Shown here piece by piece: positions 1 through 8,137 of a DNA stretch of 64,000 nucleotides (the stretch's first letter is position 1; every line of letters begins with the position of its first letter). A program made the translations under genes and the position numbers. Source of the DNA: Coriobacteriaceae bacterium (GTDB lineage Bacteria > Actinomycetota > Coriobacteriia > Coriobacteriales > Coriobacteriaceae); contig DAJPGB010000001.1 of the NCBI GenBank assembly GCA_025992855.1, positions 682,001-746,000 on the forward strand, in the 5' to 3' direction. The notes under the pieces were generated by a model. The model saw nothing but the letters and a program-made list of their open reading frames with translations, was not told where the DNA came from and did no database searches.

Positions 1-245
1 GCGGACACACGGCGCACGCGGCGATCGGCCTTATGCTCGCCGGGCTTCCCGCGGCGGCCTTTACGGAAAAGCCTTCGCGTCGCCGCGTGGTCTTTTGGGC
101 GGCGGCTGCGGTTGCGGCGCTCGTCGCCTTTGGCCGTATCGTGATCGGTGCACACTTTTTGACTGACGTGAGCTGCGGCTTTGCCCTGGTGTTGGCGCTT
201 GAGTGCCTTGCCGCGCGCATTGCCTATCCTCACGGCGTACAATAG
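1..245 (+). CDS. PAP2-family phosphatase, C-terminal part
   Basis: Only the last ~80 residues are present; the gene starts before the window. The reading frame opens with GHTAHA, the shape of the second conserved PAP2 motif (SGH). It continues through a hydrophobic segment and the GRIVIGAHFLTDV stretch, matching the third PAP2 motif (SRxxxGxHxxxDV). Proteins of this family are membrane phosphatases acting on lipid phosphates such as undecaprenyl pyrophosphate or phosphatidic acid. The Arg and His of the third motif are present, so this end looks intact. The exact substrate cannot be told from this fragment. Confidence 0.75.
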   Translation, partial: GHTAHAAIGLMLAGLPAAAFTEKPSRRRVVFWAAAAVAALVAFGRIVIGAHFLTDVSCGFALVLALECLAARIAYPHGVQ

Positions 246-290
246 CCCCACCTGAATCATCTGGACGATACCTGGTAAGAGAGGATTGCC

Positions 291-1316
291 ATGCTCGCGT
301 TCAACAACGACTATTCCCACGGCGCACATCCGGCGGTGCTGCAGGCGCTCGTCGACACCAACATGGAGCCGCAGCCCGGCTATGGTACCGATGCGCACAC
401 CGAGCGTGCCAAGCAACTGATCCGCGAGGCCTGTCAGGCCCCCGATGCCGACGTGTTTTTGCTGGTGGGCGGCACGCAGACCAACGCGACGGTGATTGAC
501 ATGCTGCTCGCGCCGTACGAGGGCGTGGTTGCCGCCGAGACCGGCCACGTTGCCTGCCACGAGGCGGGCGCTATCGAGTTTGGCGGCCACAAGGTGCTCA
601 CCATCCCCGGCTACGAGGGCAAGATGCACGCTGAGGATCTCGAAAGCTATATCCAGGTGTTCTACGAAAACGAGAGCTGCGAGCACATGGTGTTCCCGGG
701 CGCCGTGTACGTGAGCCTGTCGACCGAGTACGGCACGCTGTACTCCAAGGCCGAGCTGGCCGAGATTTATGCGGTGTGCCAGAAGCGCGAGATTCCGCTG
801 TTTGTGGATGGCGCCCGCCTGGCCTATGCGCTGGCGGCCGATGAGTGCGACATTACCCTGCCCGAGTTGGCACAGCTGTGCGACGTGTTCTACATCGGCG
901 GCACCAAGTGCGGCGCCCTGTGCGGCGAGGCCGTGGTGTTTTGCGGCACGCACGCTCCGGCGCATCCCATTCCGCGCATTAAGCAGCACGGCGCGCTGCT
1001 GGCCAAGGGTCGCCTGACGGGCGTGCAGTTTGAGGCGCTCTTTACCGACGGCCTGTATTTTGAGATTGGCCGCCAGGCGATTGAGACCGCTCGGGCGCTG
1101 CGTCGCGTGCTGCACGAGCGCGGTTACCAGTTCTTCTTGGAGACGCCGACCAACCAGCAGTTTGTGATTCTGCCCAACGAGGACATGGCGCGCATTCGCG
1201 AGCATGCCTCGATTGAGTACTGGGAAAAGTACGACGAGACCCACACGGTGGTGCGCTTTTGCACCAGCTGGGCCACGACGCAGGAGGACATCGACGCGTT
1301 GGCGGCTGTCCTGTAG
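291..1316 (+). CDS. Low-specificity L-threonine aldolase family (PLP beta-eliminating lyase)
   Basis: A 341-residue cytoplasmic PLP enzyme of the threonine-aldolase/beta-eliminating lyase fold, expected to cleave L-threonine or L-allo-threonine to glycine and acetaldehyde. The start is supported by a GAGAGGA ribosome site just upstream. Family signatures include the N-terminal NNDYSHGAHP segment, the conserved ETGHV loop stacking on the cofactor, FVDGARL with the Asp that contacts the pyridine nitrogen, and GGTKCG, in which Lys206 is the likely Schiff-base lysine. Length is usual for the family. Substrate preference (threonine, phenylserine or another beta-hydroxy amino acid) cannot be settled from sequence alone. 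Confidence 0.88.
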   Translation: MLAFNNDYSHGAHPAVLQALVDTNMEPQPGYGTDAHTERAKQLIREACQAPDADVFLLVGGTQTNATVIDMLLAPYEGVVAAETGHVACHEAGAIEFGGHKVLTIPGYEGKMHAEDLESYIQVFYENESCEHMVFPGAVYVSLSTEYGTLYSKAELAEIYAVCQKREIPLFVDGARLAYALAADECDITLPELAQLCDVFYIGGTKCGALCGEAVVFCGTHAPAHPIPRIKQHGALLAKGRLTGVQFEALFTDGLYFEIGRQAIETARALRRVLHERGYQFFLETPTNQQFVILPNEDMARIREHASIEYWEKYDETHTVVRFCTSWATTQEDIDALAAVL

Positions 1317-1330
1317 CTTGATGCAATGAC

Positions 1331-1376
1331 GAGGGCCGTCCTACGCCTGGGTTTGGCGCAGGGCGGCCTTTGCTTT
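1331..1376 (+). terminator. Possible terminator after the threonine aldolase gene
   Basis: A GC-rich imperfect stem (GGGCCG-CCT pairing with AGG-CGGCC across a short loop) is followed by TTTGCTTTT. It lies between the aldolase stop and the ribosome site of the acetyltransferase gene. The stem is imperfect, so this is a moderate call. Confidence 0.45.
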
Positions 1377-1393
1377 TGAGGGAGAAGGGTTGT

Positions 1394-1975
1394 ATGACCG
1401 AGATGTCCGAGCCGACGATTCGCCTGGCGACGCCCGATGATGCGCCGGCGTTGCTTGCCATCTATGAGCCATATGTGCGCCAGACGGCGATTACCTGCGA
1501 ATACGAGGTGCCGAGCGTTGAGGAGTTCGCTGGGCGCATCGAGCGTACGCTCAAGCGCTATCCGTATCTGGTGATGGAGCTGAACGGGCGTCCGGTAGGC
1601 TATGCCTATGTGAGCCCGCTTAACAGCCGCGAGGCATACGACTGGTCGGTCGAGACGTCGATCTATCTGGCGCGCGACGTGCGCCACGGCGGGCTGGGCC
1701 GCAAGCTACACGACGCGCTCAAGCAGTGCCTGATCGCGATGGGCATCACCAACATGTGCGCGCTCATCGCCGTGCCGCACGATAAGGACGACGAGTACCT
1801 GACGCACAACAGCCAGGATTTCCATGCCCATATGGGGTATCGCCTGGTGGGCGCCTTCGACTGCTGCGCCCAAAAGTTCGGCCGCTGGTACGACATGTGC
1901 TGGATGGAGCTGGTTCTAGCCGAGCGCATTCCCAACCAACCCAAACCAACCTGGTTCCCCGACCTCCTCGCCTAA
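1394..1975 (+). CDS. GNAT family N-acetyltransferase (phosphinothricin-acetyltransferase-like)
   Basis: A 193-residue GNAT protein. The ATG at 1394 is preferred over an in-frame codon 24 bases upstream because GGGAGAAGG sits directly before it. The N-terminal IRLATPDDAPALLAIYEPYV pattern and the later RHGGLGRKLHDAL segment, equivalent to the acetyl-CoA binding R/Q-x-x-G-x-G/A loop, place it in the PAT/MnaT branch. That branch acetylates amino groups of amino-acid analogues such as methionine sulfoximine or phosphinothricin. The true substrate is unknown. It is followed by a symmetric hairpin shared with the convergent GntR gene. Confidence 0.82.
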   Translation: MTEMSEPTIRLATPDDAPALLAIYEPYVRQTAITCEYEVPSVEEFAGRIERTLKRYPYLVMELNGRPVGYAYVSPLNSREAYDWSVETSIYLARDVRHGGLGRKLHDALKQCLIAMGITNMCALIAVPHDKDDEYLTHNSQDFHAHMGYRLVGAFDCCAQKFGRWYDMCWMELVLAERIPNQPKPTWFPDLLA

Positions 1976-2012
1976 AACCACCACAAAGGTGCCTATCCCT
2001 ATTGTGGTGGTT
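1976..2012. terminator. Bidirectional terminator hairpin
   Basis: AACCACCACAA (1976-1986) pairs perfectly with TTGTGGTGGTT (2002-2012). The element lies between two convergent genes, and its right arm touches the stop codon of the GntR gene. It can serve both transcripts. Confidence 0.65.
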
Positions 2013-2733
2013 AGCCGATGGGCTCGGTGTATTTGGCGCGGTCGGTGCGTTGGATGCGCTTGGAGACATGGAGCGGGCGACCGTCGGTGTCGTAGACGTA
2101 GTCGGTGATCAGGATCAGCGCCTGCCCGCGCTCAACGTTGAGCAAAAACGCCTCGTTTTGCGAGGCATAGCACACCTCAAAGGTCTTGTGCCCCTGTGCC
2201 GGCGCGCGATGGAATTCCTGGCGCAGCGTGGCGTAGAGCGAACCGTTGATATCGCGATCGATGAGCGACCCAAAGCTTGGCGGCAAATAGGTGGTCTCCA
2301 GGCACAGTGGCGCGTCGTCCAGGTAGCGCAGGCGGACAAGTTTGACGAGCTTGCTGCCCATGGCGGCGTCAAAGAACTTAGCTATGCTGCCGGCCGCCTT
2401 GGCAAAGCCCGAGTCCACGGTGCGCGTGGTGGGCTTCATGCCCTGACCCTGGACCTGTGCCGTATAGCTCGAAAACACCAGGTTGTTCTCGTGGAGCGCT
2501 GGCGTGTCGGCCACAAAGGCGCCACGTCCGCGCTCGGTGCGCACCAGGCCCTCGTCAACTAACACCTTAAGCGCGTGGCGCACGGTGCTGCGCGACAGCC
2601 CCGATTCGTCCATGAGTTCCATCTCGGACGGCAGCTTGTCTTCGCGCGCGTAGACGCCGGCGGCGATGCGGTCGCGCAGCGTACCCGCCAGACGCTCGTA
2701 TTGGGCCAAGTTCTTTTTTGACGAAGTGCTCAT
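2011..2733 (-). CDS. GntR/HutC-type transcriptional regulator (UTRA effector domain), copy 1
   Basis: A 240-residue regulator with an N-terminal winged helix-turn-helix (residues ~8-75: YERLAGTLRDRI, LPSEMELMDESGLSRSTVRHAL, GRGAFV) and a C-terminal UTRA ligand-binding domain. It is divergent from the SIS-domain gene at 2939, and the 205 bases between them hold at least three related TGTAT/TTGTATGC elements. It is therefore the likely local repressor of that gene and of itself, released by a sugar phosphate or glycated-amine phosphate. This is one of four GntR/UTRA proteins in the window; each lies near an SIS-domain gene. The effector is not identifiable from sequence. Confidence 0.88.
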   Translation of the reverse strand: MSTSSKKNLAQYERLAGTLRDRIAAGVYAREDKLPSEMELMDESGLSRSTVRHALKVLVDEGLVRTERGRGAFVADTPALHENNLVFSSYTAQVQGQGMKPTTRTVDSGFAKAAGSIAKFFDAAMGSKLVKLVRLRYLDDAPLCLETTYLPPSFGSLIDRDINGSLYATLRQEFHRAPAQGHKTFEVCYASQNEAFLLNVERGQALILITDYVYDTDGRPLHVSKRIQRTDRAKYTEPIG

Positions 2734-2743
2734 GCGAACAACC

Positions 2744-2900
2744 TGTATCTAACTTGTATGCTTACTGAACCAAGCATGTATCCAACATGACAACAAAACC
2801 GCTGGTAATGGCTTGCCGAAAACTTTACCAGCAAAATTTCTAAGACAAATATAGCATACAACTAGTCGACATAACCAAAACATGTATGTAACTTGTATGC
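2744..2900. promoter_or_regulatory. GntR operator cluster between divergent genes
   Basis: TGTATCTAACTTGTATGC at 2744-2761 recurs as TGTATGTAACTTGTATGC at 2883-2900 (17 of 18 identical). A half-related GCATGTATCCAACATG lies at 2774-2789, and an inverted TTGTATGC is at 2855-2862. The first copy lies next to the regulator start and the last just upstream of the ribosome site of the SIS gene. This arrangement suits repression of both promoters. Binding is inferred. Confidence 0.6.
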
Positions 2901-2938
2901 CATCGAGAGCATCAAACGAGAAGAAAGGCTGATGCACG

Positions 2939-3931
2939 ATGACTACTCAGGAACAGGTTAAGGACGTCGTCTCTCAGGTTTTGGCTGACAAGGCAGACAA
3001 GGGCGGCATCAAGCGCGTCGTGTGGATTGGCGCCGGCGGATCCAACGGCGGCAACTATCCTGCCCAGTACTTTATGGAGCACGAGGCCACGCAGGTCGTG
3101 AGCTCCAGCTACACCAGCAACGAGTTCGTGCACGCCACCCCGGCCTACGTCAACGAGAACACCCTGGCCGTCGTCGTGTCCATGCGCGGCACCAAGGAGA
3201 CCATCGTCGCCGCCCAGGTCGCCAAGGACCACGGCGCCAGCACCATCGCCATCTATGTTGACGAGTCCGGCCTCACCGAGGTCTGCGACTACAAGATCCA
3301 GTATGACAGCCTGGCCGTCGACGAGTCCTGCATGGGCCGTACCAACTCCGCCGTCGTGACCATGATCGCCATGGAGCTCACGCAGCAGACCGAGGGCTAT
3401 GCCGAGTACGAGACCGCTATGGCCGCTTTCGACTTGGTCGACCCCATCTATCGCAAGGCCGTCGAGTACACCCGTCCGCTTGCTGCCAAGTGGGCCGAGC
3501 AGAACGCCGACAAGCCCTGCATCAACGTCATGGCTCAGGGTCCGCTCTTTGGTGCCGCCTACGTCTTTAGCATCTGCAACGTGCAGGAGATGCTGCAGAT
3601 CGACTCCTGCACCATCAACACCTGCGACTTCTTCCATGGTCCTTTCGAGATCCTGGACAAGCGCACCTCGCTGTTCCAGCTCATCAGCGTCGGCCGCAGC
3701 CGCTGCAACGACGAGCGCGGCATCCGCTTCGTCAACCAGTACGGTGGCGAGCGCGTCTATCAGCTCGACGCCAAGGAGCTCGGCCTCAACGACATCAAGG
3801 ACAGCGTGAGCGAATACTTCAACCACCTGATCTTTGCGCCGATTCTCAACAACGTGTACATGCGCGCGCTCTCTGCCGTCACCCACAAGGACTACATGAC
3901 GCGCCGTTACATGTGGAAGCTGGATTACTAA
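2939..3931 (+). CDS. SIS-domain sugar-phosphate deglycase-like protein, paralogue 1
   Basis: A 330-residue cytosolic protein with two SIS (phosphosugar isomerase) folds, like FrlB/GfrE/GfrF/FraB deglycases that split a 6-phosphorylated glycated amino acid into a hexose phosphate and the free amine. The first SIS phosphate loop is seen as GAGGSNGGNYPAQYF and the Ser-rich loop as VSMRGTKET. The active-site block is CDFFHGPFE: the position that is Glu in the three other paralogues (and in the equivalent GlmS motif) is Asp230 here, followed by His233 and Glu237. It ends in RRYMWKLDY, a tail shared with paralogue 2. AGAAAGG precedes the ATG. The substrate is inferred to be an Amadori-type compound and is not proven. 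Confidence 0.82.
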   Translation: MTTQEQVKDVVSQVLADKADKGGIKRVVWIGAGGSNGGNYPAQYFMEHEATQVVSSSYTSNEFVHATPAYVNENTLAVVVSMRGTKETIVAAQVAKDHGASTIAIYVDESGLTEVCDYKIQYDSLAVDESCMGRTNSAVVTMIAMELTQQTEGYAEYETAMAAFDLVDPIYRKAVEYTRPLAAKWAEQNADKPCINVMAQGPLFGAAYVFSICNVQEMLQIDSCTINTCDFFHGPFEILDKRTSLFQLISVGRSRCNDERGIRFVNQYGGERVYQLDAKELGLNDIKDSVSEYFNHLIFAPILNNVYMRALSAVTHKDYMTRRYMWKLDY

Positions 3932-3967
3932 GGGATAGAGCGGCCTAACAGCCCAATACCCCTCATA

Positions 3968-4034
3968 AGTTGCGGTGGAATAGTTCCTGTTTGGGGGCGT
4001 GAAGCCTCTGTTTGAGAACTATTTCACCGCAACT
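3968..4034. repeat. Long inverted repeat, intergenic hairpin
   Basis: A 19-base left arm (3968-3986, AGTTGCGGTGGAATAGTTC) and a 19-base right arm (4016-4034) are complementary at 18 positions around a ~29-base loop. It lies 36 bases after the SIS gene stop and lacks a clear T-run. It resembles a REP/MITE-type hairpin more than a plain terminator. The following bases to 4100 contain two TTGGGG motifs, one in the TTGGGGACGTTC form also found at 12.5 kb. Confidence 0.7.
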
Positions 4035-4129
4035 GTCAGAGCGGCACTTGGGGACGTTCCCTTTCTGCCGGCAGTTGGGGGCACTCCTTGTTTCAAGAGA
4101 TTTCCCGTTCGCCGATTTGTGCCTTGAAA

Positions 4130-4153
4130 AATGTATATAACGACTATAACGTA
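4130..4153. promoter_or_regulatory. TATAACG-type operator upstream of the EamA transporter
   Basis: TATAACGACTATAACGT at 4137-4153 holds two TATAACG units 10 bases apart. Related ACGTTATA elements lie before the PTS operon at 5458, the GntR gene at 11616 and the SIS gene at 26592. The shared motif suggests common control by a GntR protein; this is inference. Confidence 0.45.
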
Positions 4154-4191
4154 GCATGAAACATATTGGAAACAGAACCAAGGAGGCTGCG

Positions 4192-5274
4192 TTGAAGAGA
4201 AGCAATATGGGCTATGCGTTGGTGCTGATCGCCGCCCTCATGTGGGGAACCATCGGCATCTTTGTTAACGGAATATCCGCCCTGGGCGTTTCGTCTCAGA
4301 GCATGGCGGCCTTTCGCCTGTTGTCGGGTGCCGTCTTGATGGCTCCGGTTTTGGTATTCATGGGTTGCCAGGGAGGTGCTCGTGAGGGAAAAGCCTCGGG
4401 TCCCATGGCGCTGTTCAAGGCAAGTCCTAAAGAGCTCGTCCCCTGCGCACTTGTCGGTATCGTCGGTTTGGCCGTCGCCAACACCTGCTATTACGAGTGC
4501 ATGGGCGAGGTGGGCATGTCCACGGCCTCGGTGCTGCTCTATACCTCGCCGGTGTTTGGCGTCATGCTCGGCCGCGTGCTTTATCGCGAGGGCGTGACCC
4601 CCAACAAGCTCGTCGCCATCATCTTTAACATTGTGGGTTGCGTGCTCGCGGTGACGAGCGGGGACCTGTCCGGTTTCCATTTCTCGACTTGGGGCGTCGC
4701 GTCGGGTGTGATCGCCGGACTTTGCGGTGCGTTGCTGGCTGTGTTTAGCCGCATGGCCACCAAGACGCTGCATCCGCTGGCGGTGACGTTTTGGGGCTTT
4801 GTCTTTGGCGGATGCTTTATGGCTGTGCTTTCTGCTCCGTGGTCCGATGTAGCCGCGGCAATGTCCCCGCAGCTCATTCTGCTGTTCGCGGGCTTTGGCT
4901 TTATTCCGACGGCTCTTGCGTACATCTTCTATATGCAGGGCCTTTCGATGGATCTTGAGACGTCGAAGGTGCCGGTCGTGGCTTCGTTTGAAACCGTGGC
5001 GACCGTTTTGGTCGGTATTGGCATCTACGCCGAGCCCGCCGGCGCGATCAAAGTCCTGGGCATCGTGCTGGTGCTCGCGTCCATCCTGATTATGAACACC
5101 GACTTCTCCAAGCTGCGCAACAGTGTGTTTGTCGGTCATGTCATTGAGAGCATGACCTTTAAGCCCAACGCGTGGTGGACCGAAAAATCTCAGGACATGG
5201 ATCTGTTTAAGGAGCGCACCGGCATCGCGCTGGAGCCCACCGTGCAGGAAAGCCCCTGGTACTTCGTACGATAG
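4192..5274 (+). CDS. DMT-superfamily (EamA) transporter
   Basis: A 360-residue integral membrane protein with two EamA halves and about ten membrane segments, for example GYALVLIAALMWGTIGIFV at the N-terminus. The TTG at 4192 is chosen because AAGGAGG ends six bases before it; the upstream in-frame ATG at 4156 has no ribosome site. DMT/EamA proteins export or import small metabolites such as amino acids, amines or nucleotide-sugar precursors. Its position between SIS paralogue 1 and the PTS operon suggests it could move a product such as the amine or amino acid left after deglycation. That is inference from neighbourhood. The last ~60 residues form a hydrophilic tail beyond the usual EamA end. 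Confidence 0.85.
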   Translation: MKRSNMGYALVLIAALMWGTIGIFVNGISALGVSSQSMAAFRLLSGAVLMAPVLVFMGCQGGAREGKASGPMALFKASPKELVPCALVGIVGLAVANTCYYECMGEVGMSTASVLLYTSPVFGVMLGRVLYREGVTPNKLVAIIFNIVGCVLAVTSGDLSGFHFSTWGVASGVIAGLCGALLAVFSRMATKTLHPLAVTFWGFVFGGCFMAVLSAPWSDVAAAMSPQLILLFAGFGFIPTALAYIFYMQGLSMDLETSKVPVVASFETVATVLVGIGIYAEPAGAIKVLGIVLVLASILIMNTDFSKLRNSVFVGHVIESMTFKPNAWWTEKSQDMDLFKERTGIALEPTVQESPWYFVR

Positions 5275-5409
5275 AGGATTGCGCGCAGGGTCTGAACTGG
5301 GGTTATCCAGCCAGCACCGGCCTATCCAACCCCAACGTTTCAAGTACGTTAAACCCGTCAACGGTCGATTTTCACCCGCGAACGGTCTTTATACTAATTA
5401 GCAATATAA

Positions 5410-5441
5410 GCAACGTATAAGACGTTATAATGACCATAACG
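5410..5441. promoter_or_regulatory. Operator-like ACGTTATAATG element before the PTS operon
   Basis: ACGTATAAGACGTTATAATG (5413-5432) is followed by ACCATAACG. The region is AT-rich within a GC-rich genome, and GAAAAGGAGGAGG follows directly as the ribosome site of the IIAB gene. A TATACT box at 5390-5395 could be the -10 element. The ACGTTATA core is shared with sites at 4.1, 11.6 and 26.5 kb. Confidence 0.45.
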
Positions 5442-5457
5442 AAAAGGAGGAGGCAAG

Positions 5458-6381
5458 ATGAATCAGATCATTCTCGCATCTCATGGCGGCCTGGCCGCAG
5501 GCGCCAAAGACACGCTCGAGATGGTTCTCGGCGACGTGTCGAACGTCCACGTCGTGTCGCTTGCTCGTGACGACAAGGAGCCCATCACCAATAAGGTTGA
5601 GGCTATGATCGCCACGTTCAACGCGGACGACACCGTCTATGTGCTGACCGATATGCTCGGCAGCTCGGTCAACAACAGCATGGTCGAGCTTTCCAAGAAC
5701 GGCACGAAGTTCACGGTGATCAGCGGTTTCAACATCCCGCTGGCGCTCACGCTCGCTATGAGCCCCGTCCCCGTCAAGGGCGCCGAGCTCGCGGCCCTCA
5801 TCAACGAGGCCCGCACCGGTCTGACCAACCCCAACGCACCGGTCGAGGCCGCCGCGGCTCCTGCCAAGAAGGCCAAGGCGTCCCGTCACAGCTCCGGTCC
5901 CGCCAAGATCGTCCTCGCACGTCTTGACTACCGTCTGCTGCACGGCCAGGTCGTCTTTACCTGGACCACCAAGGTTCAGGCCGAGCGCATCATCGTCGTC
6001 GACAACGCTGCCGCCAACGATGACATCAAGAAGGGCGCTCTTAAGCTGGCCAAGCCCCAGGGCGTGCGCCTGAACGTCTTCACCGTCGAGCGTGCCCTCG
6101 CCAAGATGGACAAGCTCAACACCCTCGGCGAGCGCGTCATGTTCGTCTTTGGCAACACCGCCGAGATGCTGCAGTTCTGCCAGGGCTACAAGCTCGACGC
6201 CATCAACCTGGGCGCCACCGCCAACCACGACGGTGCCGATCAGGTCGGCGGCAAGGACAGCTCCGTCTTCCTCGACGCCACCCAGAAGGCCGACGTCAAC
6301 CAGCTGCTCGACATGGGCATCAAGCTCTACGTCCAGCAGACCCCTACGTATCAGAGCGTCGACATCGACGCCAAGCTGTAA
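5458..6381 (+). CDS. Mannose-family PTS IIAB fusion
   Basis: A 307-residue cytoplasmic phosphotransfer protein. Residues ~1-125 are an EIIA-Man domain with the phosphorylated His9 in ILASHGG. After an Ala/Pro/Lys-rich linker (~125-148), residues ~150-307 form an EIIB domain with phospho-His162 in DYRLLHGQVVFTW. Phosphate passes from HPr to IIA His9, to IIB His162, and then to the sugar moved by IIC/IID. It is the first gene of an operon with IIC (36 bases on), IID and SIS paralogue 2. The pairing with a deglycase points to a glycated amine or amino-sugar rather than plain mannose; this is inference. Confidence 0.93.
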   Translation: MNQIILASHGGLAAGAKDTLEMVLGDVSNVHVVSLARDDKEPITNKVEAMIATFNADDTVYVLTDMLGSSVNNSMVELSKNGTKFTVISGFNIPLALTLAMSPVPVKGAELAALINEARTGLTNPNAPVEAAAAPAKKAKASRHSSGPAKIVLARLDYRLLHGQVVFTWTTKVQAERIIVVDNAAANDDIKKGALKLAKPQGVRLNVFTVERALAKMDKLNTLGERVMFVFGNTAEMLQFCQGYKLDAINLGATANHDGADQVGGKDSSVFLDATQKADVNQLLDMGIKLYVQQTPTYQSVDIDAKL

Positions 6382-6417
6382 TCAACCAGGCTTTTGCCTG
6401 ACTGAAAGGAGAAGGGT

Positions 6418-7212
6418 ATGAATACGTTCATCAGTGCGGTGCTCGTCGGCCTCGTCGGCGTGTTCTGCATGTGGGACTCCCGCCTGCTCGGTCGTCTTAA
6501 CTTCGAGCAGCCCCTCGTTGGCGCTACGCTCGTCGGTCTGCTGTTGGGCGATGTGCCCACCGGCCTTGCCGTCGGTGCCGCCGTCGAGCTCGTGTCCATG
6601 GGCCTGGTGCAGGTCGGCGCCGCCGTTCCGCCCGATATGGTCCTGGGCGGCATCGTGGCCGCTGCCTTTGCGTGCCTGACCGATGCTTCCGCCGAGACCG
6701 CCATGACGATCGCCATCCCGGTCGCCGTCCTGGGTCAGCTCCTCGGCATCGTGTTCCGTTCCATCATCGCCGCCCTCACCCATGTGGCCGATAGCGCGAT
6801 CGATAACGGAAAGTTCAAGACCGCCTACCGTATGCACATCTGCGCCGGCTCCGGTCTGTACGCCGTCATGTACTTCCTGCCGATCTTCCTCGCCGTCTTT
6901 GTTGGCACCGACCTGGTTCAGGCCATCGTCAACATGGTTCCCGAGTGGCTGTCCACTGGTCTGAACGTTTCGACCAAGATCATGACCGCCTACGGCTTGG
7001 CCCTGCTGCTCACCATGATGATCAAGAAGGGTATGACTCCGTTCCTGTTCATCGGTTTCCTGCTCGCCGCTTACCTCAACCTGTCCGTCATCGCGGTCGC
7101 TCTGATCGGTGTGTGCCTGGCTGTCGTCTTCATGGGCTTCAAGTTCAACGGTTCCCATGCAGCCGCCGGTGTCGATTCCGACTACGATCCGCTCGAAGAC
7201 GACGAAGACTAA
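6418..7212 (+). CDS. Mannose-family PTS IIC permease subunit
   Basis: A 264-residue membrane protein of the EII-Sor/Man IIC family. It has the N-terminal GVFCMWDSRLLGRLNFEQPLVGATLVGLLLGD block and VELVSMGLVQVGAAVPPD, both typical of the family, and multiple hydrophobic segments. It forms the translocation pore with IID. AAAGGAGAAGGG precedes the ATG. The acidic C-terminal tail (DSDYDPLEDDED) is also seen in the second IIC of this window. Confidence 0.93.
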   Translation: MNTFISAVLVGLVGVFCMWDSRLLGRLNFEQPLVGATLVGLLLGDVPTGLAVGAAVELVSMGLVQVGAAVPPDMVLGGIVAAAFACLTDASAETAMTIAIPVAVLGQLLGIVFRSIIAALTHVADSAIDNGKFKTAYRMHICAGSGLYAVMYFLPIFLAVFVGTDLVQAIVNMVPEWLSTGLNVSTKIMTAYGLALLLTMMIKKGMTPFLFIGFLLAAYLNLSVIAVALIGVCLAVVFMGFKFNGSHAAAGVDSDYDPLEDDED

Positions 7213-7225
7213 GGAGGAACACACT

Positions 7226-8059
7226 ATGGCAACCGCAACCAAGGACGTGTCCCTGAACAAGAAGGTCAGCCAGTTCTTCTGGCGCTCCTGGGCCATCCAG
7301 GCCTCTTGGAACTACGAGCGTCAGATGAACATGGGCTTCCTCTACGGCATGGTTCCCACGCTCGATCGCCTCTATCCGGATGAGTCCGACCCCAAGCAGC
7401 TCGCTGCTAAGAAAGAGGCCTACCACCGTCACATGGCGTTCTACAACTGCACCCCGCAGACGAGCGCCTTCATCCTGGGCCTCTCCGCTTCCATGGAGGA
7501 GGAGTACGCCAAGGATCCCGAGAACTTCGACCCCGATTCGATCAACGCGGTCAAGACCTCCCTCATGGGCCCGCTTTCCGGTATCGGTGACTCCTTCTTC
7601 CAGGGCACCATCCGCGTCATCGCCTTTGGTCTGGGCGTTCAGCTGGCTCAGCAGGGCTCCATCATGGGCCCGATCCTGGCCATGCTCATCTCCATCGTCC
7701 CCTCCGTGCTGATCACTTGGTTCGCAGCCAAGATGGGCTATCAGGGCGGCCACGAGTACCTGAGCAAGCTTCAGGGCGGCGACCTCATGGAGAAGCTCAT
7801 GTATGTCTGCGGCATTGTGGGTCTTATGTCCGTGGGCGGCATGATCGCTACGCTGATCGGCGCCACCACCCCGCTGCAATTCGCTGAGGGCACCGTCGTG
7901 ATCCAGGACATCCTGGACGGCATGATGCCCCAGATGATCTCCCTTGGCCTCACCGGCCTTATGTACTGGCTCATCAAGAAGAACGTCAACACCGGTTGGC
8001 TTCTCGTGATCGCCATCGTGGGCGGCATCGCCCTCTCCGCGGCCGGCATCCTGGCCTAG
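7226..8059 (+). CDS. Mannose-family PTS IID permease subunit
   Basis: A 277-residue membrane partner of IIC. The ATG at 7226 follows AAGGAGG by seven bases and lies 13 bases after the IIC stop. Family features are the long cytoplasmic N-terminus with FFWRSWAIQASWNYERQMNMGFLYGM, the MGPLSGIGDSFFQGTIR block, and C-terminal membrane segments. It completes the IIAB-IIC-IID permease. A GC hairpin and a second structured element follow before SIS paralogue 2. Confidence 0.93.
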   Translation: MATATKDVSLNKKVSQFFWRSWAIQASWNYERQMNMGFLYGMVPTLDRLYPDESDPKQLAAKKEAYHRHMAFYNCTPQTSAFILGLSASMEEEYAKDPENFDPDSINAVKTSLMGPLSGIGDSFFQGTIRVIAFGLGVQLAQQGSIMGPILAMLISIVPSVLITWFAAKMGYQGGHEYLSKLQGGDLMEKLMYVCGIVGLMSVGGMIATLIGATTPLQFAEGTVVIQDILDGMMPQMISLGLTGLMYWLIKKNVNTGWLLVIAIVGGIALSAAGILA

Positions 8060-8093
8060 TCGCGACCAAGCGTCTAACCGCTTTCCCCCGGGG

Positions 8094-8124
8094 GCCTGCC
8101 TGGCATCCCATACCCCAGGCAGGC
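8094..8124 (+). terminator. GC hairpin after the IID gene
   Basis: GCCTGCCTGG (8094-8103) pairs with CCAGGCAGGC (8115-8124) around an 11-base loop. No strong T-run follows, so it may reduce rather than stop transcription into the downstream SIS gene. Confidence 0.5.
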
Positions 8125-8137
8125 TTCCATTCCCAAA

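Noticed and set aside
4156..4191. Upstream ATG as start of the EamA transporter
   Set aside because: No ribosome site lies before it, while AAGGAGG sits between it and the TTG at 4192.
5458..6381. Frameshift fusing separate IIA and IIB genes
   Set aside because: The linker is a normal Ala/Pro/Lys-rich linker with good codon use and no stop in frame; IIAB fusions are known in the family.
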